Positions 11,078-20,847 of a stretch of DNA of 64,000 nucleotides are shown here, piece by piece. The DNA comes from Prosopocoilus inquinatus (lineage: Eukaryota > Arthropoda > Insecta > Coleoptera > Lucanidae). Below the pieces are notes generated by a model. The model worked only from the letters and a program-made list of their open reading frames with translations. It searched no databases and was not told the origin of the DNA. Position numbers and translations under genes: made by a program. How positions within the stretch are numbered: position 1 is the first letter of the stretch; every line of letters starts with the position of its first letter. The stretch is from assembly GCA_036172665.1 (NCBI GenBank), contig JAYKNF010000016.1, forward strand, positions 310,001 through 374,000, given 5' to 3'.

Positions 11078-11257
11078 ATGATTCCATGCTTGAGTGTTAT
11101 GGAAAGTAATATGAAGACAAATGTTAAATCATTTCTTAATATTGATATATCTGAGAAAGGAGCAATTACAAATGAATTAATGATGTTTGGGATTAGTAAA
11201 TTAAATTTTGATATAAGTATCATAAAGCTGTTAACATGTAAATGTTATGTAATTTAA
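11078..11257 (+). CDS. Small ORF, 59 aa, unknown
   Basis: An uninterrupted ATG frame of 59 codons sits between two recognisable Polinton genes. It is Ile/Asn/Lys-rich with no signal peptide or obvious membrane segment. There is no second copy in the window for comparison, because Polinton B runs off the edge before this part. It may be a real small gene or chance in AT-rich DNA. Confidence 0.25.
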   Translation: MIPCLSVMESNMKTNVKSFLNIDISEKGAITNELMMFGISKLNFDISIIKLLTCKCYVI

Positions 11258-11369
11258 TATGTATATATTTCTAGATATGACACTGTCAGTTAAAAATAAA
11301 ATTTTCTAAGAACACTGTTTGATCCTTTATTTAATAAACTAATGATACTTAACCAAAAAATTAAGGGAA

Positions 11370-12177
11370 TTTTTTACGCTATGTAAAGAACATAGATGAA
11401 AGTAACAATTTGATACATTATGAAGAAACAAGAAAAACGACGGTTTGGAAAACTATCGTTATACCTACATGTACTATGAACTAGACGATATCAACCAATA
11501 TCTGAAAGATTATTTTCAAAAGAATAATATCCCTGATTATATAAACATTAAACGAAATAATAAAACTTGAAGTTTGTTCTTGTCCGATGAAAATAGTAAG
11601 TACAAAGTTTTTTTAATCTCAAACCGGACAGAAAAATGAAGGGAAACACACTCAACGTTTCGCTATAGATTTATAGCTTCGTCAGGAGAAGCTATAAATC
11701 TATAGCGAAACGTTGAGTGTGTTTCCCTTCATTTTTCTGTCCGGTTTGAGATTAAAAAAACTTTGAAATAATAATACTTTAAAGGCAACCATATACAGTT
11801 CGGTTAAGCTCGATTTTAGAAAACCAAATTCATTGGAAAAATTGTTGGGTTTTAAACCGAGAACGTTGAAAGTAAACGATAATAACATTGGTGATTTTCC
11901 GGTGGAAATAAATAAAGTAAATGCTATAAGAATAGAATATAATCTAACTGGTGGATCTTATAACAACGCAGAACCCGGTCATGTTTTGTATCATTTCTTT
12001 CCAACTGTACCTCCAGGGTTTAAAATAATAGAATCCCCTCTTCAAGCTATTTATCTTCCAGTGACCGTGAATGTGATTACGAGAATAGTCATTCGATTAT
12101 TAGATCAAGAGAATCGATTAGTTAATTTTAGAAACGAAGTAATTACTTTAAGACTTCATTTGAGAAGATTCACATAA
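11370..12177 (+). pseudogene. Putative Polinton minor capsid (penton-type) protein, broken
   Basis: The C-terminal ~137 residues (11767-12177) are intact. They run from KPNSLEKLLGF through AIRIEYNLTGGSYNN, FFPTVPPGFKI and IYLPV to IRLLDQENRLVNFRNE. This arrangement is known to me from a conserved capsid-associated protein of insect Polintons. The N-terminal part (about 11385-11570) carries DESNNLIHYEE and YYELDDINQYLKDYF in shifted frames with a stop. Between the halves lies a 160-bp foldback insertion. It lies directly upstream of the major capsid gene, as expected for virion structural genes. The penton role is inferred from family and position, not shown by the sequence. Confidence 0.65.
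11603..11766. repeat. Foldback insertion inside the penton-like gene
   Basis: Near-perfect inverted arms (about 11605-11675 and 11684-11766) start caaagttttttta. The inner stem is gctataaatctatagc around a gcttcgtcaggagaagc centre. The minus strand of the centre reads CTGACGA...GAAACG, a ribozyme-like pattern without a valid cleavage site. It separates the two halves of the gene. Confidence 0.75.
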
Positions 12178-12402
12178 TGATTATTATTAGATGTAATGTA
12201 TTATTTAAACCACGGAAACAGATACTGAACTGTTGTCGACAAAAAAAAAAAACTGAAATTGACACAGAGAAATCGAATATATTTAGAAAGTTTAGGTTAT
12301 AAGGTGCTAACATAAGGGGAATTATTCTGTAGAAGAGACGTAACCGTCAAAGGGTGAACACCATCTTTACACGTAAGGCAATCATCATCTAAACAGAACG
12401 AA

Positions 12403-13624
12403 ATGGATATTTTAGGAGTGACTGATAAAATTAAATTGGACACTTCAATAACCAGTATGGAGTTCCATTCACACTTACCATTCAGTTCATCATTTGGTAA
12501 TAACGATGAAGTGCGTATCACCGTACCTGAGATCGACAATTACACGCTCCCTTGCGAAAGTTATTTGTACGTAGAGGGAAGACTGCGTTTGGTTAGTGAT
12601 AATACTAAACACAGTGCGACGGCACAATTGATAAATAATCCGGTAGCTTATATGTTTAGCGAGATTAGATATCTTCTGAACGGAGTACAGGTGGATTCGG
12701 TAAGAAATGTTGGCATAACATCAAAAATGAAAGGGTATTTTTCTTTTACTCGCAACGATACAGTAAAATTGGAAAATGCAGGATGGATCCAGGAGAATGA
12801 TAAAATGAGCGATATACTCAACGTTAAGGGAGATTGCAACAGCAAGTGTACCTTTAAAGACACTATTAGGTTTTCGGGAAGATTATAAAAAGATCGTCTT
12901 GAATATGAGGCAAGAATTAGTATTGATCAGAGCAAATGATGACGTTGATGCAGTTCTGGAAACAAACAAGACGGAAAAGATTAAATTAATAATTGACAAA
13001 ATTGTATGGCGTATACCTCATATTTCTGTTGGACTACGTGAGCAATTGGCTTTAACGAGAGTGACAGACAGAGATGATGAAATACAAATTCCTTTCAGAA
13101 GCTGGGAGTTGCACGAGTATCCGTCGCTCCCAACTACGACAAGTCATTCTTGGACAGTAAAAACGGCTCCGCAGTTGGAAACGCCAAGGTACATAATCAT
13201 CGGTTTTCAAACTAAGCGAAAGGGTGTCGTCGATGCAAACATGAGTCTGTTTGATGACGTTAAGTTAAAATCATTAACGGTATTTCTAAATGGCGAACGC
13301 TATCCGTACGACAATATTGAAATTGATATTGAAAATAACAAATACGCCGTTATATACGACATGTATTCTAGATTTCAGGAAAATTATTATCATCGTGAAA
13401 GCAGTCAACCCTGGTTCAATCCAAAAGGATTAGCTAGTTGCCCATTAATAGGAATCGACTGCACTTTTCAGAGAGATGTAATGCATAAAAGTGCAGTAGA
13501 AATAAGAATTGAGTTTACAACTAAAGAAAATATTAAAGCTGATACTATTGCTTACTGTTTAATTCTGCATGACAAACCGTTCTCTTATTCACCTCTCACC
13601 AAAATTGTCCGTCAGTTGATGTAA
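12403..13624 (+). pseudogene. Polinton major capsid protein (double jelly-roll), one frameshift
   Basis: The N-terminal 160 residues (12403-12888) begin MDILGVTDKIKL. They contain the conserved LPFSSSFGNNDEVRI and FSEIRYLLNGVQVDS blocks. The C-terminal 241 residues (12899-13624) contain LILIRAN-type, FRSWELHEYPSLP, FLNGERYPYDN and DKPFSYSPLTKIVRQLM blocks. All match the Polinton major capsid protein, a double jelly-roll relative of adenovirus-type hexons. The two frames meet around 12865-12900, where one shift and a probable short loss occur; GFRED-YKKIV lies in the second frame just upstream of 12899. Otherwise the reading is clean. It would form the capsid shell for a virion-like phase of the element. 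Confidence 0.85.
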
Positions 13625-13704
13625 ACCGTGAATGGCAGTATTAACAGAGAAGCTAAAACTATTTGATTTCATTTGATTTTATAAGAAGCAACATCAACCG
13701 AACC

Positions 13705-14221
13705 ATGAAAAAACGATTTATTGTCATTGACATTCAAGGATTTAAAGTGGAAAATAATCAATTTATACCAAAAGAGTTGGCTTCTTACGACAGTGAAAGA
13801 AAAGTGAGTCATTTTTTATTTCAACCACCCACAAGTTTGTCAATTTCAAAATGTTGCAAACTGGTTAATGACCAATCACCATTGCATTGATTGGAATAGA
13901 GGATTCGTCCCCTTATCGGAGTTTGACGCAATCATCACCTTTTTATGTTGTACAGCCAAAGTCGTTTACGTTAAAGGAGTGGAGAAGTCTCGATTTCTAT
14001 GTGAAATTCTAGCGAAAAGCAATGGTGAAAGTGTACCTGTGTTAGATTTGGGTGAAATTTACGAAGATATACAAAAATTGCAAAAATCCGAACCCAAGTG
14101 TCCATTTCACTCAAGAAGAAATTGCATGTGTGCTTTAACGAACGTGTTTGATTTACATAAATTTATTCAAACAAAGTTATATGAAGGATTTTTTACACTA
14201 AACATTTGTGATATATTATGA
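13705..14221 (+). pseudogene. Conserved Polinton-associated protein, exonuclease-like, frameshifted
   Basis: It starts at ATG 13705 with KKRFIVIDIQGFKV and a downstream FIPKEL block. The frame breaks near 13845, then continues as NWLMTNHHCIDW, AKVVYVKGVEKSRFL and a Cys/His-rich tail (CPFHSRRNCMCAL) to 14221. The order VIDIQGF - PKEL - HHCIDW - YVKGVEK resembles a widespread family of uncharacterised proteins in arthropod mobile elements. Its first motif recalls the DxE motif of DEDD exonucleases, with Gln in place of Glu. It follows the capsid gene by 80 bp on the same strand. The nuclease assignment is inference only. Confidence 0.5.
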
Positions 14222-14266
14222 GGAAACTTTGGTTCTTAGTTAGTATAAGAAACGTTCAGCTTCGCA

Positions 14267-14602
14267 ATGGATTTCTTCTCCCATCTATTTTGCAAGAACA
14301 TTATAAAGCATGTTGTAGAGAAGGTTGGCGAAGTTATTGACCAGTACGAAAAAGATTGTTCGTTGAGTAGTATACCAGATAAGGATTTGAAGTACTTTCC
14401 AAAATCGTATCTATGTACCAGAATCACAGCCGCAGATCTAGAATACATCTGGCCTAAATTGCCGATTCATTATCAACGCTGTAAATATCTACAAAGTCAG
14501 AGACTCTGTCACCAACATTGGAATCAAACCGAATTTTCTTTGGATGAAATAGATGGTCCACCTCCACGGAAGAAGAATTGCTGTTTGTGTACTTATTCTT
14601 AA
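14267..14602 (+). CDS. Unknown 111-aa Polinton protein
   Basis: This is an intact frame from ATG 14267, starting 46 bp after the preceding gene on the same strand. It has an aromatic and Cys-rich C-terminus (CHQHWNQ, CCLCTYS) and a central KYFPKSYLCTRI stretch. There is no signal peptide or membrane segment. A PPPRKK stretch near the end could be a basic targeting or nucleic-acid contact. I do not recognise the family. The intact frame, in an element whose other left-arm genes are broken, argues for recent function or simply short length. Confidence 0.5.
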   Translation: MDFFSHLFCKNIIKHVVEKVGEVIDQYEKDCSLSSIPDKDLKYFPKSYLCTRITAADLEYIWPKLPIHYQRCKYLQSQRLCHQHWNQTEFSLDEIDGPPPRKKNCCLCTYS

Positions 14603-16330
14603 ATATTATTATTAAAATATTAAATATTAAATATTGTTATTAATAATATATTATTATACAATAAACTATAATCAGAAAGGAGTTGTTATTTTATTCATTT
14701 TATTCGTTATTAATTTTAATAAATCAATTTAAGGATTTAAGAAAGAATTTAGAAATACATTGCGTTATTAAATTATTTAGATTAACTCTTGATGAGCAAT
14801 TTAGCTTGACAGATTTTTATTGTCTTTGAAAGTATCGCTTTATTCGATTGAAATTTCAAACGTTGTCAAATTTACGAATTTTCTACGATGTAAAAGTCAC
14901 AAAAAAAAATTTTCACTGTGCAGCGTTAAAAATTTCATAGCAACAAGTGATCTGTATAAAAATTATAATAAACTAAATCAGAAAGGAGACGTTATTAATT
15001 TTAATCGATCAATTTAAAATTTAAGAATTTAGATTCACACACCGTCGTATAATAAATTAAGTGGCATAGAAAAAATAAACATGTTTGAAGGCGAATGTCG
15101 ATTAAATATACAAACACTATAAAATTTACATATGTATTCCGAGTTGTGAATGAATATAAATACCGTTTTAAATAAATAAAAACAAGCACGTTTTAAAGCG
15201 AGCCATACTAGCAAAAATTCCATAATAGCAAATTAACATATTTACGAGCATTCACCGTCGATTTAAAATTCAAATTCAATTTGCATAGAAATCGTTTAAC
15301 TAATATATTATTATTACACACCAGTCTTAATCGGTCTTTCACAAAGCTTAGTGCGTGTTTACTAAGAGAATATAAGTAAGAGAATATTTTTAAGAATGTA
15401 ATTTAAATATACACGATTCTTACAAATAAAGATTAGGGGCTGACTGTTCGATGAAATCGTGGTTTCTAAGAGATGAGTGCTCGTGAAATGTGTATCGTTA
15501 AACTGTGTGACACTTGCAAGTTTGATTTAGGAAAATTTTTGCAAATAAAGATTATTATTCGACAGATACACTTTTTCCTTACATTCATTTGAATAAAGAT
15601 TATTATAAACTTGGTAATAATAAGATTATAATTACTATTCAACTTGGTTATAATAAGATTATTATTAAACTTCGTAAATGTTATTCAAATTCTAAAGTCG
15701 TTAGAGAGAATAATTAGTTATTGAAATTTTTTCAAAATAACTGGGAAAAAAGGAGAGAAGGAAAGAAAAAAAAGGAGAGAAGGACAGAAAAAAAGAAGAG
15801 AAAGGAAGGAAAAAAGGAGGAAAGAAAGGAAAGAAGAAAAGAGGAATGGTTAGTTCCAGTGGGCCGTGGTTACGCCTTCGTTACGCCTTCGTGACGCCCA
15901 GAAAATGGAAAGGGAAGAGTAGGGATGGGAGTGGGGAGAGGGCTTTCTCCCCCCCCCCCCCCGGTTGACCCAGATTCCGCGGAAACAGAAAGTTACCCCC
16001 ACCAAACTCCGCCCACCGCCCACTAAGTCCCGCCCAGTCTCCTCCTCCCATTCATCCTCTTTTACTGCTACTGCAAATGGAAACAGGATAAAATAAATAA
16101 TAAAAAAAATTTATTATGTGCGTTCGGTTTGACCTTATACAACTTTAGTTTTGAATAACATTATGTTCAGGATGTTGTAATACAAAATACGTATTGCATC
16201 ATTTCTGGGCAAGGTGTTCTTTCACTTTTCGATGGTCCGGTTACGTGTGTTTGTTATGTGACCTTTTATAATGTTAATTTTGAATAACATATTACATAAT
16301 TTCTTACGTGCAGTTTTAGAAGGTTTACCT
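14603..16330. other. Gene-free part of Polinton A
   Basis: No family-level coding sequence was found. A ~110-bp direct repeat (aatcagaaaggag blocks) occurs at about 14660-14790 and 14955-15060. Tandem gattattataa/cttggt units lie at about 15595-15670. The expected maturation protease gene of Polintons could once have been here, but I see no trace of its catalytic motifs. Confidence 0.5.
15745..15963 (+). repeat. Polypurine tract and poly(C) run
   Basis: About 100 bp of nearly pure A/G (ggagagaagg- and gaaaaaaagg-type units, about 15745-15850) is followed by a gttacgccttcg duplication near 15870-15893 and a run of 12 C at about 15951-15962. Such tracts can form triplex structures. No function is shown. 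Confidence 0.7.
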
Positions 16331-16343
16331 TCAACTTTTCGAG

Positions 16344-16573
16344 TATAAAAAGAGGCATTTAGTTCGAATAAACTCACAAGTTATTTGTTCAGTGAATCTA
16401 CTGGTAAGTGCTTTTACTTCTTAATTCATTAATAGATCTATAGTATGATACTCTATTTTTTCCAGATATATCTGTTCTATATTTGTTTGTTTGTTTAACA
16501 ATTGAACTGTAAGTATTATTAAGTAAGATTTACGTTTTAATGTTTTAATATACTCCGTATTTTTGCATGCTAG
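16344..16573 (+). promoter_or_regulatory. Promoter and 5' UTR intron of the Ser/Thr-rich gene
   Basis: TATAAAA at 16344-16350 is followed 32 bp later by an actCACA start-like site. A non-coding first exon ends at CTG|GTAAGT (donor at 16404), and the acceptor TAG ends at 16573. The first ATG after splicing is at 16576. An earlier in-frame ATG at 16567 lies inside the intron and is therefore unlikely to be used. Confidence 0.6.
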
Positions 16574-16575
16574 TA

Positions 16576-18303
16576 ATGTCCTTTGGAAATGAACGCCCAA
16601 TTTTACAGCAATATTTACAAGGAAATCCTTCTTCAACAGTAACTACTAGCGTGGAATCTGCATTTAGAGAAACACAGACAGGAGTGGCAAGTACTGCTCA
16701 AGTAAATGTTTCTCAGAGTGCATTTACCACTCAAGCAAATGTGCCGCCTTCATGGTGGAATGAAATTGATAATTCCTCTTTCCTGTTGCAAGAAGGAATT
16801 ATCAATGATTCTACACTGAACGCAATTGGTGACGTAATAGATCGTGCGGATTCTCGAGACATTCATTCCAGTCAACCAATTGTTAGCCAATTGCTGGTTC
16901 CTAGCCCTTTTATTCTTAATCAGCAATCTACCCAACCTCCTTTTATTATTCCACAACAATTAATCGTTACTTCTTCTTTAATGAAACCACCTCAAACTTC
17001 GAAACCACCAAATAAACCAGTTTCCCCATCAAATAAATCAGTTCCCATTCTTAAACAACCCACTCAACCCCTTATTTCTTCTTTCCTTACGCAAACCAAA
17101 CCTACTCAACCCCTCATTTCTCAACAGTCAATAGTTACTCCTATTGTTACATCCACATCAGCCTCTACTACTTTGGTTGCTGTTACATCCGTTCCTATTG
17201 CTACATCGGAAACTGTTCCTATTGTTACATCCGTTTTTACAACTCCGAGTGCCATTTCTAGATCTGTTATTTCTAAATCAAAAACTCCGAGTTCCACTTC
17301 TAAATCTGTTGTTTCTAAATCCGTTTCTAATACTCGTGAACCCACACAATATTTACGCATCCTACGTGGCAACCAATATTCTCGTCTAAGGACCGTTAGC
17401 GACAAGTGTGAAAGAGTGTGGTTGCCTAAAGCAGAATATTTGCAACGCAGAAGGGAACGCACAATGGAACGTAGAATGGAAAGAATTGCTAATGAAAGAG
17501 TTTTTCTTTCTTCTTTGCGTTCAAGTGATGACTTGATGCATAGTGCGGAGTTGCAAGGTCAACTGAGTCAGTCGCAACCCCGTGTTGTTGCAGATAATAT
17601 GCCGCTAAATCCTAACGACACAGTTTCTGAAATAATTGATATATCAGACCGTTCAATGGAGATATCTCAATTATCACCAATTGGGAATAATAATAACACG
17701 AACTCATCAATTAATATTAATCCAGTAATGATTAATAATTCTCCTTCTGTTCGTCGACCGAGGACTATTAATCTACCGAGGACTAATGTTAGTGAATCTG
17801 CTAATATTATATCCAATATTCAGAATTTGTCATCTTCACAATCACAACCGGAACTACATATCCCACCCTCTCAAATTCCACCTTCTCGACTTCAGATTTC
17901 ACCTTCTCGGCTTGAAATTTCCTCTCCTAGTGTCCGAACCTCTACACCTATTCGATCCCTTTCCTCAGGAACTAATTTAATAGGAATTTCATCACAACAT
18001 GTTATACCCCTTCCTTCACCCTCTCCCAATTTAATGGGAGTTATCTCAACAGCAGTCCAAAATTATTATGACGGAATTATGCCTGAAGTCAGGAACTGTT
18101 GTTTAGAGGGTGAGAAAAATCTTAGAAAAGTCACGGATGAGTTGCAATCTTGTCGTGAAATTTTAGGTACAGTTCGCTTAAGGTCTCCGACTGACCAGGC
18201 TTTAAACGAACAATATGACAATATGACAATTTCCCTCATTCACAACCGTCTGAGCCTGATCCAAGATTTGTTTCATAATCTTGTCGCAGACATATCTATT
18301 TAA
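16576..18303 (+). CDS. Ser/Thr/Pro-rich Polinton protein, 575 aa, unknown
   Basis: This is a long intact frame. Residues ~1-300 are low-complexity (Ser, Thr, Pro, Gln, Val), with repeated TKPTQPLIS and TSVPIATSETVPIVTS units. A basic block follows (YLQRRRERTMERRMERIA, about residues 295-312). Then come a Ser/Asn/Pro-rich linker with PSQIPPSRLQISPSRLEIS repeats and a conserved C-terminus likely to form helices (CCLEGEKNLRKVTDELQ through IHNRLSLIQDLFHNL). The same gene is present in Polinton B with in-frame differences only, so both copies have stayed open. I do not recognise the family. The domain plan (disordered N-terminus, basic patch, coiled C-terminus) would suit a DNA-binding or virion scaffold role, which is inference. 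Confidence 0.7.
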   Translation: MSFGNERPILQQYLQGNPSSTVTTSVESAFRETQTGVASTAQVNVSQSAFTTQANVPPSWWNEIDNSSFLLQEGIINDSTLNAIGDVIDRADSRDIHSSQPIVSQLLVPSPFILNQQSTQPPFIIPQQLIVTSSLMKPPQTSKPPNKPVSPSNKSVPILKQPTQPLISSFLTQTKPTQPLISQQSIVTPIVTSTSASTTLVAVTSVPIATSETVPIVTSVFTTPSAISRSVISKSKTPSSTSKSVVSKSVSNTREPTQYLRILRGNQYSRLRTVSDKCERVWLPKAEYLQRRRERTMERRMERIANERVFLSSLRSSDDLMHSAELQGQLSQSQPRVVADNMPLNPNDTVSEIIDISDRSMEISQLSPIGNNNNTNSSININPVMINNSPSVRRPRTINLPRTNVSESANIISNIQNLSSSQSQPELHIPPSQIPPSRLQISPSRLEISSPSVRTSTPIRSLSSGTNLIGISSQHVIPLPSPSPNLMGVISTAVQNYYDGIMPEVRNCCLEGEKNLRKVTDELQSCREILGTVRLRSPTDQALNEQYDNMTISLIHNRLSLIQDLFHNLVADISI

Positions 18304-18498
18304 AAGATTAAGTTTGATTTAGTGTCTTAAGATTTAACTTCTTCTCTTAAGTAGATATGTCTGTGAATTATATTGTTGTTCAATGGTTTGTTCCTCACAT
18401 GAAGTTGGAAATGTTGTCGAGGTATTAGGTATGTTTTCGAGGATATAAAAAATTATTTTTCTTTGTACAATTTTTAATAATTGTTATTCGTTTTACAA

Positions 18499-18974
18499 AT
18501 GAGTTCTTCACCAAACGTGCCTCTTGTGAAGTCAATTTTCATGAGGCAAGTGGAACTGAAAGTGAGTAATCTAATTTGTATTTTACGGTTTACATTTGTG
18601 ATTATTTACTTTTTCAGTTAACGGACGGAACTCTGATTAATGCAGAAACGGCGGTAGTGAATTATCGCATGGTTCATCCACGTCTCGAACGGTCACCTTC
18701 ACCCAGCTACACTTCAACGCCGCTAGCGGCGGCCACACCTGAACGACGGCCGCCGGTGCAGCAAGTGGCGGCGCCTCAACGCATCCGCCTAAAAAGGAGG
18801 GTGTTTGCGCCGCCAGTGTTGGAGCCTCTACCAAGACCTTTACCACTAAAGGTGGAGGTGGAGGAGGAAAGGGCAGAGTTCATTACATTTCAACATTTTA
18901 ATAACATCTTATTTTTTACAGTGAGGAGCATTAATCAGAGTGGCTGGAGAAGCCAATTAGGAATATTAATTTAG
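18499..18974 (+). CDS. Small spliced Polinton gene, unknown, C-terminus altered
   Basis: Exon 1 (18499-18561) encodes 21 residues beginning MSSSPNVPLVKS. A 56-bp intron with GTGAGT donor and TTTTCAG acceptor (18562-18617) follows. Exon 2 continues in phase with LTDGTLINAETAV, then a Pro/Arg-rich tail with a basic RIRLKRRVF patch and an acidic VEVEEER run. The same exon structure exists in Polinton B. Relative to B, copy A lacks about 35-40 bp just after the acidic run, so its last ~35 residues are different and probably spurious. TATAAAA at 18444-18450 is a suitable promoter. Function unknown. Confidence 0.65.
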
Positions 18975-19182
18975 TTAGAAATATTAATTTAGTCAGGAAT
19001 ATTAATTTATTGTATTTATTTAAATAGATAATTTATGAGTTTTAGTAACAGTGTTTATATAGCAGTTGATATTGATAACTACAACACAGTAATAGAGTAT
19101 CGCGTTTGGTAAAGAGGAAATTAATAACGTGTTGTAAGGAGCAAAAATATTTTGAATATTTTTGAAAAATATTATTTTAAAT

Positions 19183-19829
19183 ATGAAGTTTCAAGAACAG
19201 TCTTTAAAGTTAAACGTCACAGTGTTCTCTTCGGAGGATCAAGTAAACGCGTTATTATTATCGGGAGCTCAGGGGCTGGTAAAAGTAATTCCTTAATGGA
19301 ATTATTAACCCATCCGAACGGATTACGTTTCAAAAATTTATACATCTGCTGTAAGACCTTATCTCACGGGAAGTATAAATTTTTCCGACATTTGCTATCG
19401 ACAGTGCCCGAAATAGGTTACTTTGAAATTTCCGATATTGAAAAAATGGTATCACCTACAAATGTAAAAGAATATTCAGTCGTTGTTTTTGATGATGTTC
19501 AGTGTACTACACAAAATTTAATTAAAGAATATTTCTCCTTTGGACGTCATAGAAATGTTGACTGCTTTTATTTAAGTCAAACTTACAGTGCAGTAACCAA
19601 ACAAATGATTCGTGATAATTGTAATTTCTTAATACTATTTCGTCAAGATTTCACAAATTTGAAACAGGTTTACGATGATTACGTCAGCGGAGATATGACT
19701 ATGGACCAGTTTCGTACTATCTGTTACGCTTGTTGGAAGGAACCGTTTGGTTTCTTAGTTATTGACACCGATTGTTCCATAAACGCAGGGAGATATCGTA
19801 AAGAATTCGACACGTACATATATCTTTAA
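19183..19829 (+). pseudogene. Polinton packaging ATPase (FtsK/HerA, A32-like), N-terminus damaged
   Basis: The P-loop ATPase shows Walker A GSSGAGKS and Walker B VVVFDDVQ, then the polar motif region with FYLSQTYSAV. The C-terminal half matches the family of Polinton and large-DNA-virus packaging motors. Compared with copy B, about 46 bp are missing right after MKFQEQSLKL, which shifts the frame. The open frame therefore starts upstream with unrelated residues and joins the true sequence only at RHSVLFGG. The catalytic core is intact. It would pump element DNA into capsids. Confidence 0.88.
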
Positions 19830-19918
19830 AACCACTACATTTTACATAGTTTTTTCATTTTTACATACTTCTACAGTTCTTCAGTACTGTAACAGACGTT
19901 AAAGGATGCGGATGCGCC

Positions 19919-20779
19919 ATGAGTAACAAATTTAAAGCAGAATTAGCCATTGCGCGCGAAAGTTTGCGTACTAAATTAAAAAAAAAACTTAAATCCGATA
20001 TTACACAAGCAAAACATCATGCGGAGTCCACATCTCCAACTTCAAAATCTGTTTATGAAGAAGCAGAAGAATATGACATCGAAAGCAGTAACCCCCCTGC
20101 GGACGAATCCCTGGCTCATGCTCGTACACTTCTAGAAGAACGAAAATCATTACTTCGGATTAGATTAGAATCACCGCTGGTGGAAGCTGCCTTAGAATCG
20201 TATCATCCGTTAGCACGTGATTATGTTACACGATTTGAAACTGATGTAGAAAATGAATTCGATACAAAATACGGTGTAAGAGAAGAAGTTGAGAGATTGT
20301 TTGTTGGGAACCAGGAGCTTAAGTTTGACGGTCCCGATCTCGTAATTGGAGACTTGACGTATAAGGGTACTAAAGGTTTATACGAGCTGGTTTTTGAGAA
20401 AAATCCGGAGAAATTTACGTTTCACGATGTGCGAGACTATAGAGATATATTGAGAAAAACTAGTGCGTTTAAAGTTAATTATAATCCCTCAGGGCGAATA
20501 TCTGCAAGCAGAGGATTTAAATATGTGAATATTGTAAAACCAATAATTCAGGGAAAACCACCAAACGTTTGGTGGACGCGAAGCTGGAAAACAGGTGGAG
20601 CTTTGGAGAAAAAGCTTGAACTTAACAAATGTTTGCAGTATCAATACTGGGATGATCCTAACGAACTAGTAGAACGATTGCGTTTATTGAACGCATCCAA
20701 ATCAGCGGGTCACACCGCACATAACAATGAAATCATAGCGATCATTGAAGAATTAAAAGAGGCTAAAATTATTTTGTAA
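19919..20779 (+). CDS. DUF8207-like Polinton protein, internally shortened (286 aa)
   Basis: The N-terminus (MSNKFKAELAIARESLRTKL) is basic and helical. The C-terminal ~180 residues carry LVIGDLTYKGTKGLYEL, FTFHDVRDYRDIL and GFKYVNIVKPI. To my knowledge this matches a conserved uncharacterised domain of insect Polinton-type elements (DUF8207-like). The copy B protein is 408 aa; here ~120 residues after residue ~40 are deleted in frame, removing two RRP-YKL-SDPS repeats and an acidic stretch. A TTCAGTACT initiator-like site lies just upstream near 19877. Role unknown. The position between the ATPase and integrase genes is the same in both elements. Confidence 0.7.
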   Translation: MSNKFKAELAIARESLRTKLKKKLKSDITQAKHHAESTSPTSKSVYEEAEEYDIESSNPPADESLAHARTLLEERKSLLRIRLESPLVEAALESYHPLARDYVTRFETDVENEFDTKYGVREEVERLFVGNQELKFDGPDLVIGDLTYKGTKGLYELVFEKNPEKFTFHDVRDYRDILRKTSAFKVNYNPSGRISASRGFKYVNIVKPIIQGKPPNVWWTRSWKTGGALEKKLELNKCLQYQYWDDPNELVERLRLLNASKSAGHTAHNNEIIAIIEELKEAKIIL

Positions 20780-20847
20780 ATCGTAGTATTTAGTGGAGTG
20801 CAAGCGAGCACACATTTCAGTTTCACATAGTTGTTGATTGATTCACA

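Noticed and set aside
17121..17462. Minus-strand frame of 113 codons with TDLETTDLE repeats, and its partner at 63598-63933
   Set aside because: Antisense shadow of the repeated Ser/Thr/Val region of the Polinton protein.
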